NCBI RefSeq assembly: GCF_003031675.1
Contig: NZ_PYWX01000031.1
Span: 62,001-126,000, forward strand
Source: Pseudomonas palleroniana
GTDB lineage: Bacteria > Pseudomonadota > Gammaproteobacteria > Pseudomonadales > Pseudomonadaceae
Length of the DNA stretch: 64,000 nt
Reading direction: 5' to 3'
The notes under the pieces are model-generated. The model was not told the origin of the DNA. It saw only the letters and a list, made by a program, of their open reading frames with translations, and did not search any database. A program made the position numbers and the translations under genes. Position 1 is the stretch's first letter, and the number at the start of each line of letters is the position of its first letter. Positions 45,180-54,172 of this stretch are shown one piece after another.

Positions 45180-45494
45180 ATGCCACTCACTGAGAAGCAA
45201 CTGAAGGAACGTGACGCCAAACGTAATATTGGCGAAGAGTTACTGGCCGCCATACAGGATGTCAAAGCGGGACATTACGGCGCAGTGCATCAGGTTGAAA
45301 TCACTCAAGCTGCAGAAGCCAGGAGTAAAACCGGATTGTCACAACCCAAGTTTGCCGAGCTTTTAGGGGTTTCGGTAAGAACACTTCAAGAGTGGGAACA
45401 AGGGCGTCGCTCTCCTTCCGGGGCCGCACGCTCACTGCTGCACATAGCAGCCATACGGCCAGACGTTTTCCGGGAAGTACTCAGTAACGCCTGA
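45180..45494 (+). CDS. HigA-like antitoxin/XRE-type transcriptional regulator, apparently orphan
   Basis: A 104-residue protein with a C-terminal XRE helix-turn-helix (TGLSQPKFAELLGVSVRTLQEWEQGRRSPSGAA), typical of HigA/NadS antitoxins. Such genes usually follow a RelE/HigB-type toxin gene. Here only a short open frame (45077-45193) lies directly upstream and overlaps the start; no full toxin is present. It may therefore be an orphan antitoxin or autonomous regulator. Confidence 0.85.
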   Translation: MPLTEKQLKERDAKRNIGEELLAAIQDVKAGHYGAVHQVEITQAAEARSKTGLSQPKFAELLGVSVRTLQEWEQGRRSPSGAARSLLHIAAIRPDVFREVLSNA

Positions 45495-45521
45495 TGACGC
45501 TACTGAGCTGTCGGTCGATGA

Positions 45522-46616
45522 CTACCGACTGATCTTGAGCCCCTTGCGCCCGGCATGCCGCTCCAGTGCCAGCTCGATCAAGCGGCTCACCAGCTCGCTG
45601 TAACTCATCCCCGCTGCCTGCCACAGCTTGGGGTACATGCTGATGCGGGTGAAGCCGGGCAGTGAGTTGATTTCGTTGATCAGCACTTCGCCATCCTCGG
45701 TGAGGAACACATCGACCCGGGCCAGCCCGGAGCAGCCCAGCACCCCGAATGCCTCGATGGCCAACTGGCGGATACGCTCACTGGCGTCATGGCTGATAGC
45801 GGCCGGCACCACCACTTGGGCGGCCTGCTCGTCGATGTATTTGCTGTCGTAGGAATAGAAGCCGTTGCTCACCACGATCTCGCCACAACCACTGGCGATG
45901 GGGTTGTCGTTGCCCAATACGGCGCATTCGATTTCGCGGCCTTGAACGGCAGATTCCACCAGCACTTTTTCATCAAAACCCAAAGCCAGCTCGACGGCTG
46001 CGTGGTACTCGGCTTCGCTGGCAACCTTGCTCACCCCCACCGAAGACCCCTGGTTCGCGGGTTTGACGAACATCGGCAAGCCCAGTTTGTTGACGGCCGT
46101 TTCAAAGGATGTGCGCGCCGCATTGCCACGGGTCAGGGTGATGAACGGGGTAACGCCAATACCGGCATCGCGTAGCAGGCGCTTGCTGATGTCCTTGTCC
46201 ATGCACACCGCCGAGCCGAGCACATCGGAGCCAACGAAAGGCATATCGGCCATGCGCAGCAAACCTTGCAGGCAGCCATCTTCACCCAGGGTGCCGTGGA
46301 CGATGGGGAAGATTACGTCGATGTGTTCCAGCATACCCTGCCCGGAGGTTTCCACGACTTGCCGGCTGCCCTTGCCTGGCACCACCGCCAGTTCGCGGTT
46401 GGACTGGTTGAGGGCGATCAGCGCCGGGTTCTCCTGGTTGATCAGGAAGTTCGACGTGTCGTTGAGGTGCCAGTGGCCGGCCTTGTCGATGCCGATCAGG
46501 ACGGGCTCGAAGCGCGTACGGTCCAAGGCGTCGACGATATTGCGCGCCGATTGCAAAGAGACTTCGTGCTCGGCCGAACGGCCACCAAAAATAATACCCA
46601 CCCGCACCTTGCTCAT
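45522..46616 (-). CDS. ddl: D-alanine--D-alanine ligase
   Basis: ATP-grasp ligase making D-Ala-D-Ala for peptidoglycan. The 364-residue protein has [53 protein letters not shown] and [24 protein letters not shown]. It is longer than the DdlB normally found in the mur-fts cluster and resembles the DdlA type, so it is likely one of two Ddl enzymes in this genome. Confidence 0.96.
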   Translation of the reverse strand: MSKVRVGIIFGGRSAEHEVSLQSARNIVDALDRTRFEPVLIGIDKAGHWHLNDTSNFLINQENPALIALNQSNRELAVVPGKGSRQVVETSGQGMLEHIDVIFPIVHGTLGEDGCLQGLLRMADMPFVGSDVLGSAVCMDKDISKRLLRDAGIGVTPFITLTRGNAARTSFETAVNKLGLPMFVKPANQGSSVGVSKVASEAEYHAAVELALGFDEKVLVESAVQGREIECAVLGNDNPIASGCGEIVVSNGFYSYDSKYIDEQAAQVVVPAAISHDASERIRQLAIEAFGVLGCSGLARVDVFLTEDGEVLINEINSLPGFTRISMYPKLWQAAGMSYSELVSRLIELALERHAGRKGLKISR

Positions 46617-46660
46617 GACCCAGCCTCACAGTTGAAAGTAAGGCTTCTTAACACGGGCGG

Positions 46661-47299
46661 TTAGCGATTCGCCACCAGATGTGCACCGAACAGTACGTAG
46701 CAACCACCGGCAAAACGGTCGAGCCACTTGCGCGAACGACTGTAGAGGTTGGCCATGCGCTCACTGGAAAACACCAGTGCAACGGCGCAATACCAACTGA
46801 ACGACAAGCTGGCCATGACGACCACAGCCAGCGTCAGCAGCAACGGCGAGGGCGAAGGAGGCATGGTCGAGGCGAAGATCGTCGCGACAAACAAGGCGGA
46901 CTTCGGGTTGGACAAATTACCGAGCAAACCCAGCCGCCAAGCCGACAACAGCGAGCGTCGCTGCCCATCCGCCAGCGGGTTCCGGCCCGCGACCGGTACC
47001 GAACGTTTGAACAGCCTGAGCCCCAGGTAAATCAGGTAGCAGCCACCGATAATCTTGAACGCCAGGTACAACATGGGCGCCGCCGTAAACAACGACTTGA
47101 TGCCCAGGCCACCGGCCACTCCCCACAGCACCGTACCCGAGGCGACACCTGCCGAGGCCGCCACACCATGGCGGCGCGAGGCATTGGCGGCTAACTGGGC
47201 GATGTTGAAAAAATTCGGCCCCGGGGTGACGACAGCAACTATCCAGAGCAACGCTAACGAGAGCAATGGCGCGGTATAGACCCAGTGTGAAAGCTCCAT
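46661..47299 (-). CDS. LysE/RhtB family amino acid exporter
   Basis: A 212-residue protein with about six membrane spans and the family signature VTPGPNFFNIAQLAANASRRHGVAASAGVASG near the N-terminus and RLGLLGNLSNPKSALFVATIF in the middle. Exports small amino acids or homoserine-like compounds; substrate not predictable. ATG at 47299 is chosen because MELSHWVYTAPLL matches the normal N-terminus and a GGGG-containing site precedes it. Confidence 0.92.
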   Translation of the reverse strand: MELSHWVYTAPLLSLALLWIVAVVTPGPNFFNIAQLAANASRRHGVAASAGVASGTVLWGVAGGLGIKSLFTAAPMLYLAFKIIGGCYLIYLGLRLFKRSVPVAGRNPLADGQRRSLLSAWRLGLLGNLSNPKSALFVATIFASTMPPSPSPLLLTLAVVVMASLSFSWYCAVALVFSSERMANLYSRSRKWLDRFAGGCYVLFGAHLVANR

Positions 47300-47379
47300 A
47301 AACTGACCCCTGCTCGAAAAAATCGCCAATCCGTGTGAAAGCAGCATAAGCCGATCCCTGTTCGAAAAATAGTTAGCCG

Positions 47380-47601
47380 CTACCGCTCGACCGGAGGTTC
47401 CGGCATATGCACCAACAGATCACCGGGCTGGCACTGCAGATAGGTGCAGATGGCATCCAGCGTCCCCAGCCGTATACCCTTGACCTTGCCTTGTTTGAGC
47501 AACGACAGGTTCTGTTCGGTAATTCCGATGGCGGCCGCCAGGTCCTTGGATTTGACCTTGCGCCGGGCAAGCATGACGTCCAGCTCAATCACAATGGGCA
47601 T
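47380..47601 (-). CDS. YozG-type Cro/CI helix-turn-helix regulator
   Basis: A 73-residue single-domain HTH protein (IELDVMLARRKVKSKDLAAAIGITEQNLSLLKQGKVKGIR...LDAICTYLQCQPGDLL). Members of this family are usually encoded just after a DUF2975 membrane protein, as here (7-bp gap), and probably autoregulate the pair. Confidence 0.9.
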   Translation of the reverse strand: MPIVIELDVMLARRKVKSKDLAAAIGITEQNLSLLKQGKVKGIRLGTLDAICTYLQCQPGDLLVHMPEPPVER

Positions 47602-47608
47602 TTCAATC

Positions 47609-48172
47609 TCAGACAAAGGTGCGGTTTTCGGAATCGACTTCACTGGCCTGCCACAGAATACGCGCAATCACTGCGATACAACCGGCTAGAAACAGTGCCA
47701 CAACGCTGGGCGCCGTCACGCTCAGGGTGATCAATCGCTCGCCGACCGGCAAGGTCATTGTTATCCAGGCGCTCAGCAATGGTTCGCATAGGAAGTCCAG
47801 CAAGACCCAGATCGCGACGGCTTTCCCAACCTTGCCCAAGTGCGAAGCGGCCGTGCTGGAAAAGTACTCACCCCGCGAATAGCGCTGGAACAGCTTGCGC
47901 AGATGATTCAAGCCACTCGCCAAGGCCATCAGCGGAATACTCGACAGCACAATGGCGCCCAGGGTTTGCCATAGCGGGAACAGGGCTACCTGGTCCATGC
48001 GCCCCTGGATCAGGCGATCGCTCAGCGCAAAACTGAAGCCTCGCCCACCAGTAGAGGAGCTCAAGGTTGGAAACAACCACACAGCCGCGTTCAGGACCAG
48101 CATGCCGACAATCAGCAACAATGTGATCACTGACATTCGTTGGCTAAGCAGGGCAAGACGTTGAGTGTTCAT
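47609..48172 (-). CDS. DUF2975 family membrane protein
   Basis: A 187-residue protein with four predicted membrane spans (about 15-35, 60-95, 115-140 and 155-175). Function unknown; regularly paired with a small HTH regulator, possibly as a membrane sensor. The start at 48172 (MNTQRLALL) follows a CGAGG site; upstream in-frame codons lie in AT-rich promoter DNA. The upstream region has a candidate operator. Confidence 0.87.
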   Translation of the reverse strand: MNTQRLALLSQRMSVITLLLIVGMLVLNAAVWLFPTLSSSTGGRGFSFALSDRLIQGRMDQVALFPLWQTLGAIVLSSIPLMALASGLNHLRKLFQRYSRGEYFSSTAASHLGKVGKAVAIWVLLDFLCEPLLSAWITMTLPVGERLITLSVTAPSVVALFLAGCIAVIARILWQASEVDSENRTFV

Positions 48173-48218
48173 AAACAACCTCGTTGAATTAATGTCGAGG
48201 CAAAATAGCGAATTTATT

Positions 48219-48252
48219 ATCGTAAAACAATAATAATTTACCGATAAACGAT
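48219..48252. promoter_or_regulatory. Candidate operator for the DUF2975/HTH pair
   Basis: A very AT-rich stretch (48195-48260) with ATCGT at 48219-48223 and ACGAT at 48248-48252 as inverted half-sites, embedded in TTATCGTAAA and ATAAACGATTAAA. It lies 47-80 bp before the DUF2975 start. Binding by the adjacent HTH protein is inferred. Confidence 0.4.
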
Positions 48253-48362
48253 TAAAATCGCTCATCCTCCCCAAAAAAACCTGCACAATCGTTCAAGACC
48301 ACGCCCCACAACCTGCACAGACTGGGTTAACGTGTTTCCACCTCTATTTGTGACAAGTCACC

Positions 48363-49172
48363 ATGGGCCAACCCACCTCCACCCTCGACTGGCTGCACCG
48401 CGCCCCGCACGCCAGCGGCCTGGACCGTATCGAGGCGTACTTTGCGGGCTTTGCATTCGATCCCCATCGCCATGACACCTATGCGATCGGGCGCACTTTG
48501 TTTGGCGTACAGAGCTATCACTACCGGGGCTGCATGACCCACAGCCTGCCCGGCACGACCATGGTGATTCACCCGGATGAAACCCATGACGGCCGCGCCA
48601 GCAGCGTGGAAGGCTTCAAGTACCGCATGATTTATGTAGAACCGGCGTTGATCCAGCAGATTCTCGGAGGCCGGCCTTTACCGTTTATCCACAAGGGCCT
48701 ATCGACAGACCCACGGTTATTTCGCGCCAGCGAAGTGTTGCTGCAAAGCCTCGATTGCCCGATCGACCCGATGCAGGAGCAGGACGCACTGTACGACCTG
48801 GCCCAGGCACTGAACGCCGCCTCGGGGGTGATTGTCAGCCGCAAGTCGTTCGACTACGTCGCCGCCGAGCGCGCTCGGGAATTTATCCACAGCGCGCTGG
48901 GCCGCAGCATTACCCTGGATGAAATGGCCGACCACTGCGGGCGTGATCGCTGGGCCTTGTCGCGGGATTTTCGCTTGTTGTTCGGCACCAGCCCTTATCG
49001 CTACCTGACCATGCGGCGGCTGGACCTGGTACGCAGCTTGCTGGCCCAGGGGCAATCGTTGGTAGACGCGGCACTGACCGCCGGCTTCACCGACCAGAGC
49101 CATATGACCCGGCAATTTCGCAGCACCTACGGCATGCCGCCGTCGCGCTGGGTGAAGATGCTCGGGCGCTGA
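48363..49172 (+). CDS. AraC family transcriptional regulator
   Basis: A 269-residue regulator with an N-terminal cupin-type sensing domain (FDPHRHDTYAIGRTLFG, PGTTMVIHPDETHDGRA) and a C-terminal AraC DNA-binding domain (ITLDEMADHCGRDRWALSRDFRLLFGTSPYRYL and AGFTDQSHMTRQFRSTYGMPPSRW). Cupin AraC proteins of this sort often control LysE exporters; one lies close by at 46661-47299, though not adjacent. Confidence 0.93.
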   Translation: MGQPTSTLDWLHRAPHASGLDRIEAYFAGFAFDPHRHDTYAIGRTLFGVQSYHYRGCMTHSLPGTTMVIHPDETHDGRASSVEGFKYRMIYVEPALIQQILGGRPLPFIHKGLSTDPRLFRASEVLLQSLDCPIDPMQEQDALYDLAQALNAASGVIVSRKSFDYVAAERAREFIHSALGRSITLDEMADHCGRDRWALSRDFRLLFGTSPYRYLTMRRLDLVRSLLAQGQSLVDAALTAGFTDQSHMTRQFRSTYGMPPSRWVKMLGR

Positions 49173-49192
49173 AAAAACTGGCTCGCCCTATG

Positions 49193-49220
49193 TGTGGGAG
49201 CGAGCTTGCTCGCTCCTACA
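49193..49220. repeat. REP palindrome
   Basis: TGTGGGAGCGAGCTTGCTCG followed by CTCCTACA, a single fluorescens-type REP that folds to a hairpin between the convergent AraC and flavin reductase genes. Confidence 0.85.
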
Positions 49221-49230
49221 GAGGGTGGAT

Positions 49231-49830
49231 TCAGGGCAAAAGTTGACGCCCGACAACCGGTGCGCCGATGCTCAGGAAATTCCCGCCGGCAATGTGGTGC
49301 AAGGTGCGTAGCTCATCATGCCCTTCAAAATGCCAATGCCCCTCGCTGAACACGCGCACATCGGCGTAGGCGGCAACCACTTCGCCCAGAAACAGATCGT
49401 AGGTCTGCTGGTTGTGGGGTTCGGGTAACAAGCGGCATTCCAACCAGGCCACGCAGCCTTCCAGCAGCGGCGCTTCGGTGTGCTCCCCGCTAAAAGTTTG
49501 CAGGCCGTAAGCGGCAAACTTGTCGGTTTCAGCGCCGGTCGTATTACCGACCGTCTGCACCAGGTCAGCCTGGGCCACACAGGGCACCTGGAGCACGAAG
49601 GTGCCGGCGCTTTCGAGCAATTGGCGGGTCCAGGTGGATTTGTCCAGGACCACCGCGACTTTCGGCGGTTCGAAATCCAAGGGCATGGCCCAGGCTGCAG
49701 CCATGATATTGCGCTTGCCCCCAAAGGCTGCGCTCACCAGTACGGTCGGCCCGTGGTTAAGCAAACGATAAGCTTTGGACAGAGGAACGGGGCGACGATG
49801 GGTAGGGCTCATGGAAGGTCGGCTCTTCAT
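49231..49830 (-). CDS. Flavin reductase family protein (FMN-binding split barrel)
   Basis: A 199-residue flavin-reductase-domain protein with GPTVLVSAAFGGKRNIMAAAWAMPLDFEPPKVAVVL at the N-terminal flavin site and VAWLECRLLPEPHNQQTYDLFLGEVVAAYAD in the C-terminal half. It probably reduces FMN or binds it as a cofactor; partner unknown. An alternative start at 49812 gives six residues less; neither has a strong ribosome-binding site. Confidence 0.88.
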   Translation of the reverse strand: MKSRPSMSPTHRRPVPLSKAYRLLNHGPTVLVSAAFGGKRNIMAAAWAMPLDFEPPKVAVVLDKSTWTRQLLESAGTFVLQVPCVAQADLVQTVGNTTGAETDKFAAYGLQTFSGEHTEAPLLEGCVAWLECRLLPEPHNQQTYDLFLGEVVAAYADVRVFSEGHWHFEGHDELRTLHHIAGGNFLSIGAPVVGRQLLP

Positions 49831-49864
49831 GCAAGAAAGAACCTACGATACCTGAGCCCTATGC

Positions 49865-51181
49865 TCAGCTCGACAGCTGATTGGCGAACTGCCCGACCGC
49901 GCTGACCACCTTCTGCGCGCCGTCCTGAATTTCCACAATCACCGTACCCGCCTCGGACGCCAGCGCCAGCCCCTGTTCGGCTTGCACGCGGCCATCGGTC
50001 ATCAGGGCGACCGCATCGCGGGCCATATCCTGGTTCTGACGCACCACACCGACAATCTCCTCAGTGGCTTTGCTGGTACGTGATGCCAGCTGACGAACTT
50101 CATCCGCCACCACCGCAAAACCACGGCCTTGCTCACCGGCACGGGCCGCCTCGATGGCCGCATTGAGCGCCAGCAGGTTGGTCTGCTCGGCAATACCGCT
50201 GATGGTCTTGACGATGCTGCCGATCACCTGGGACTGCTCGTTCAGCGCTTCAATGCCTTCGCCGGCCTGCTGCATGTGCTTGGCCAGGTCACGCATCACC
50301 CCCACCGCCTGCGTCACGACAGTGGTGCCGCGCTGAGCGCTGCTGTCGGTTTGCTGCGAAGTGCTGTAGGCAATGTTGGCGGCCTCGGCCACGGCCTGTT
50401 CCCGGTTGACCTGGTCGGTGATCACCGTGGCGAACTTGACCACTTTGTACACTCGATCATTGGCATCCAGCACCGGGTTATAGGTCGCTTCCAGCCACAC
50501 CAGGCGCCCCTGGCTGTCGACACGCTTGAAGCGCGCCGCGATGAATTCTCCGGCCTTCAGGCGCGTCCAGAAATGCTGGTATTCGGCGCTGTTGTATTCC
50601 TCCGGCTCGCAGAATATGCGGTGATGCTTGCCCTGAATCTGCGCCAGGCTGTAGCCCATGCCATTGAGAAAACGGTCGTTGGCGGTCAGCACATGACCGT
50701 CGAGGTCAAACTCGATGACCGCAGTGGAGCGCACCAGCGCCGTGATCAGGTTTTCATGCTCACGCGAGGCCTCGATGGTCCGGGTCAGGTCGCTGGAGAC
50801 GATCGAGAAATATTTGATGCGCCCGTCCGAGCTGCGCACCGGCTGCACGATCGAGCGCAGCCACGCTTCCTTGCCATTGCCGCGCATCAGGCGCACGGTG
50901 CCGGCATAGTGTTCACCGCGTACCAGTGCGTTCTTGAAACGCTGCTGGAATTCGTTGTCGCGCACATGTGCCGGAAACAACTCATCAATCAAGCGCCCCG
51001 ACAGTTGCGTGCCTTGATAAGCCATCTCCTGAAGAAAGAGGGCGTTGACCGACGCGATGCGCCCTTGCGGGTCCAGGGTGATCGCGATCATTTCGCTTTC
51101 CAGGCTCTCTTTAACCTGTTGCAAGCTGGACAACTCTTCGCGAAGAGCCGACAGCTCCTGCTTCAAACGGGTCGTGAACAT
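49865..51181 (-). CDS. Soluble PAS-PAS methyl-accepting chemotaxis/BdlA-like protein
   Basis: A 438-residue protein without transmembrane segments. An N-terminal coiled coil (residues 5-30) is followed by two PAS domains (about 30-145 and 150-270; [18 protein letters not shown] and [19 protein letters not shown] ends) and a short MCP signalling domain with the hairpin tip [39 protein letters not shown]. The layout equals BdlA, the biofilm dispersion factor of P. aeruginosa, and Aer-like aerotaxis proteins. Start at 51181 ([10 protein letters not shown]) is preferred to an in-frame ATG 75 nt upstream. Confidence 0.88.
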   Translation of the reverse strand: MFTTRLKQELSALREELSSLQQVKESLESEMIAITLDPQGRIASVNALFLQEMAYQGTQLSGRLIDELFPAHVRDNEFQQRFKNALVRGEHYAGTVRLMRGNGKEAWLRSIVQPVRSSDGRIKYFSIVSSDLTRTIEASREHENLITALVRSTAVIEFDLDGHVLTANDRFLNGMGYSLAQIQGKHHRIFCEPEEYNSAEYQHFWTRLKAGEFIAARFKRVDSQGRLVWLEATYNPVLDANDRVYKVVKFATVITDQVNREQAVAEAANIAYSTSQQTDSSAQRGTTVVTQAVGVMRDLAKHMQQAGEGIEALNEQSQVIGSIVKTISGIAEQTNLLALNAAIEAARAGEQGRGFAVVADEVRQLASRTSKATEEIVGVVRQNQDMARDAVALMTDGRVQAEQGLALASEAGTVIVEIQDGAQKVVSAVGQFANQLSS

Positions 51182-51283
51182 GGGGCACCAATGATCAAAT
51201 GATGACAGGGTATTTTCTGCATCGGCGCGGCCGGCGTTTTCTGAAGAGGGTTTCACCTCAGATCCAACTATATTCCTGGCCGG

Positions 51284-51616
51284 TCAGCCGCCATTGTTCC
51301 GGCACACCCCCATCACTTGATACTCCAGGGTATTGAGCTTGCCCGTGGAGTCCTCATAGGTCATGCGTGACGGCACCGGGTTGCACGAGCGGATGGGCGG
51401 CGTCACGTTGACCACGTTGGCGATGTCCAGCTTCATGCCGTAGCGATACGCCTGTACCTCGGGTGCCGGCTTGCCGACCCTGGCCGCGTAATCGGCCATA
51501 GCCTTTTCATTGCGCTCCATCATCAGAGCGAACGTACGATCCCCGCCGCCTTCGGCCAATGCGCCAAAAGACAGGATAGCCGTTAATACACCCAGGCCAA
51601 TTTTATAAAAGTTCAT
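51284..51616 (-). CDS. DUF2790 family periplasmic protein
   Basis: A 110-residue secreted protein with a signal peptide (IGLGVLTAILSFGALA) and the DUF2790 core (YRYGMKLDIANVVNVTPPIRSCNPVPSRMTYEDSTGKLNTLEYQVMGVC) with two cysteines. This family is nearly restricted to Pseudomonas and is often induced by or located next to copper, zinc or cadmium systems, which fits the neighbouring czc genes. Divergent from oprD. Confidence 0.88.
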   Translation of the reverse strand: MNFYKIGLGVLTAILSFGALAEGGGDRTFALMMERNEKAMADYAARVGKPAPEVQAYRYGMKLDIANVVNVTPPIRSCNPVPSRMTYEDSTGKLNTLEYQVMGVCRNNGG

Positions 51617-51683
51617 TACCGGTTCCTCGTCTGAAAGTTCAGTGCCGAGATTAACCAGCCAACCCTGACGCCATGTTCACGAC

Positions 51684-51732
51684 AACATTACTTATTTGTT
51701 AGGTGGCCATGACTTTCCAGAATTGTAATGTT
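51684..51732. promoter_or_regulatory. Inverted AACATTAC/GTAATGTT pair in the DUF2790-oprD promoter region
   Basis: AACATTAC at 51684-51691 and its exact inverse GTAATGTT at 51725-51732 lie in the divergent promoter region. GTAATGTT recurs upstream of czcC, and GTAATATT upstream of czcR, so it is a candidate binding element for CzcR. Confidence 0.45.
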
Positions 51733-51841
51733 CGAGCCACTTTCCCGTTATCTGAGGTTTGCAACTATCAGCCTGGGCCAGATCAATAAGAACGCCCGCC
51801 CCCATAAGAAGCCGATAACTGCCAAGCCCCAGGAGCGAACC

Positions 51842-53161
51842 ATGAATATCCGCCACTACACCCTTCCCTTTTCGTTGATCGCCGCATTGCCCCTGACCGC
51901 CGTGGCTGCTGAGGACAAGCCCGAAGGGTTTATCGAAGGCAGCAGTGTCAACGTGCTAGCGCGCAATTTTTACTTCAACCGAGATGATCGCAAGGGCCAA
52001 TCCAGCCCCACCGGCAACGGTTATTCCGCGGCCTGGGCGCAGGGGTTGATCGGCAAATTCGAATCCGGTTTTACCCAAGGCACGGTGGGGTTCGGCCTGG
52101 ATGCGTTCGCCATGTACGGCCTGCAACTCGACTCGGGCAGCGGCCGCAGCGGCGGCAAGGGCTCGTTCGGCGTGCTGCCGGTGGACAGCGACAACCACCC
52201 TGAAAACAGCTACAGCAGAGTTGGCGGCGCGGTGAAATTGCGCGTGCTCGACACCGTGATCAAGGCCGGTGATGTGTTCCCACTCACCCCCGTGGTGGCG
52301 TACGGCGACTCGCGTTTACTGCCGCAAAGCTTTCGTGGCGTGACCGCGCAAAACACCTCCATCGAGGGTTTGAGCCTGCAAGGCGGGCGCTTGAGCGGCA
52401 TGAGCCAACCCAACGAAAGCGGCATGAACAACGGTTTCGCGACCTTCTATGCAGGCAAGGTGGACTCGCCCTGGATCGGCTACTTCGGCGGTGATTACCA
52501 GCTCAACAAACACTTGAGTGTGAGCCTGTACAGCAGCCGCTTGAAGGACGCCTGGGATCAATATTATTTCGGCAGCGCCGCCAGTTACCCGCTGAACGAT
52601 GACGTCTCATTGTTCGGCGACTTCAACTATTACAAAGCGGTGGACGAAGGCAAAAAACGCCTGGGTGAGTTCGATAACAACATCTGGAGTGCCAGGCTCG
52701 GGGTCAAGATCGGCGCCCACAGCGTAGCCGTCTCGCACCAGCGCAACAACGGCGATGACGACTTTGATTATCTGCGCCAATCAGACTCGATCTTCCTCAA
52801 TAACTCGATCCAGTACAGCGACTTCAACGCGCCCAAGGAACGCTCCTGGATGCTGCGCTATGACCTGGACATGCAGCCGTTCGGTATCCCCGGCCTGTCG
52901 TTCATGACCCGCTACGCTAAAGGCACGGGTGCCGACTACAGCAACGCCAACGCCGTCTACATGCGCCGCGATGCAGCGGGTAACCCGCTGACCGACCAGC
53001 GTCGCTGGGAGCGGGATATCGAGGCCAAATATGTGGTGCAAAGTGGCACCTTGAAAGACCTGTCATTGCGCCTGCGCCAGGCCACCGTGCGCTCCAGTGC
53101 ATTTGAGTCGGACCTGGAGGAAGTTCGCTTGATTGCCGAATATCCACTGGTAGCGCTGTAA
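51842..53161 (+). CDS. OprD family outer membrane porin
   Basis: A 439-residue 18-stranded porin of the OprD family with a signal peptide (LPFSLIAALPLTAVAA), the family start GFIEGSSVNVLARNFYFNRDDR and internal strands such as KLRVLDTVIKAGDVFPLTPVVAYGDSRLLPQSFRG. Members take up basic amino acids, peptides or carboxylates. In P. aeruginosa CzcR represses oprD; here an OprD gene sits directly upstream of czcRS. ATG at 51842 gives the signal peptide; the upstream in-frame extension overlaps the promoter region. Confidence 0.92.
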   Translation: MNIRHYTLPFSLIAALPLTAVAAEDKPEGFIEGSSVNVLARNFYFNRDDRKGQSSPTGNGYSAAWAQGLIGKFESGFTQGTVGFGLDAFAMYGLQLDSGSGRSGGKGSFGVLPVDSDNHPENSYSRVGGAVKLRVLDTVIKAGDVFPLTPVVAYGDSRLLPQSFRGVTAQNTSIEGLSLQGGRLSGMSQPNESGMNNGFATFYAGKVDSPWIGYFGGDYQLNKHLSVSLYSSRLKDAWDQYYFGSAASYPLNDDVSLFGDFNYYKAVDEGKKRLGEFDNNIWSARLGVKIGAHSVAVSHQRNNGDDDFDYLRQSDSIFLNNSIQYSDFNAPKERSWMLRYDLDMQPFGIPGLSFMTRYAKGTGADYSNANAVYMRRDAAGNPLTDQRRWERDIEAKYVVQSGTLKDLSLRLRQATVRSSAFESDLEEVRLIAEYPLVAL

Positions 53162-53221
53162 GTGATTACATTCGTTCGCCGTTGACCAACATCTGTTCAC
53201 AAATTCCCAGTTATCAAAACT

Positions 53222-53229
53222 GTAATATT
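53222..53229. promoter_or_regulatory. GTAATATT element upstream of czcR
   Basis: One-mismatch version of the GTAATGTT octamer found upstream of oprD and czcC. It lies in the 336-bp oprD-czcR gap (53162-53497). Confidence 0.35.
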
Positions 53230-53340
53230 GGCCTCACCTTCTCGTTAAGTTGATCTTCCTATACTGGCCTCAACTTATTCACCGAGCACATTCATCTCTG
53301 AAGCTTTTGTGTAGCTCCTTTGGAAAGAGATGGATTTTTA

Positions 53341-53366
53341 ACGCCCCGCCTGGGGCGTTTTTTTTG
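53341..53366 (+). terminator. Terminator between oprD and czcR, possibly of a small RNA
   Basis: ACGCCCC-GCCT-GGGGCGT stem followed by eight T residues. It lies 180 bp after oprD and 130 bp before czcR. A TATACT -10-like box at 53260-53265 suggests that a transcript of about 95 nt could end here, but a long oprD 3' UTR is the simpler reading. Confidence 0.8.
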
Positions 53367-53497
53367 AGCCCGGCTTTGTGCGGCCGATGGTCGCAGTTGA
53401 CCCTGAAGCTACTTCACGGTTCAGACTTTTCCTACTCCCCCAACGCACAGCCCATAAGGAAATGGCCTTCTTTTCTCTTCGTGATAGGTAACCCCCC

Positions 53498-54172
53498 ATG
53501 CGTATCCTTGTGGTTGAGGACGAACAAAAAACCGCCGACTACCTGCAGCAAGGCTTGAACGAAAGCGGCTATGTGGTGGACTGCGCCAGCAATGGCGTTG
53601 ACGGCCTGCACCTGGCCGGGCAACACGCGTATGAACTGGTGATTCTCGACGTCAACCTGCCCGGCAAAGATGGCTGGGAAGTGTTGGAGCAATTACGCCG
53701 CAACGGCACCCAGCGCGTGATGATGCTGACCGCCCGTGGCCGACTGGCGGACAAGATCAAGGGCCTGGACATGGGCGCCGATGATTACCTGGTCAAGCCC
53801 TTCGAATTTCCCGAGTTACTGGCGCGGGTGCGCACGCTGCTGCGGCGCAGCGAACATATTCAACAGCCTGAAGTGTTTCGCGTATCGGACCTTGAGTTGG
53901 ACCCTCGCCGCCATCGCGCCTATCGCGGCAACCGGCGCATTGACCTGACCACCAAGGAGTTTGCCCTGCTGCAGGTGCTGATGCGCCAGACCGGTGAAGT
54001 ACTGACCCGCACGCAGATCATCTCCCTGGTGTGGGACATGAACTTCGACTGCGATACCAACGTGGTGGAGGTCTCCATCAGCCGCCTGCGTGCCAAGGTC
54101 GATGACCAGAGCGAGGTCAAGCTGATCCACACCATCCGCGGTGTGGGCTACGTGTTGGAGGCGCGCCCATGA
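53498..54172 (+). CDS. czcR: Heavy-metal response regulator CzcR
   Basis: A 224-residue OmpR/PhoB-type regulator with phospho-acceptor Asp51 (VILDVNLPGKDGW), the conserved KPFEFPELLARV and a winged-helix output domain (LTTKEFALLQVLMRQTGEVLTRTQIISLVWDMNFDCDTNVVEVSISRLR), which is typical of CzcR/CopR/CusR regulators. CzcR of P. aeruginosa activates czcCBA in zinc, cadmium or cobalt and represses oprD. Its end overlaps czcS by 4 nt. Confidence 0.93.
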   Translation: MRILVVEDEQKTADYLQQGLNESGYVVDCASNGVDGLHLAGQHAYELVILDVNLPGKDGWEVLEQLRRNGTQRVMMLTARGRLADKIKGLDMGADDYLVKPFEFPELLARVRTLLRRSEHIQQPEVFRVSDLELDPRRHRAYRGNRRIDLTTKEFALLQVLMRQTGEVLTRTQIISLVWDMNFDCDTNVVEVSISRLRAKVDDQSEVKLIHTIRGVGYVLEARP

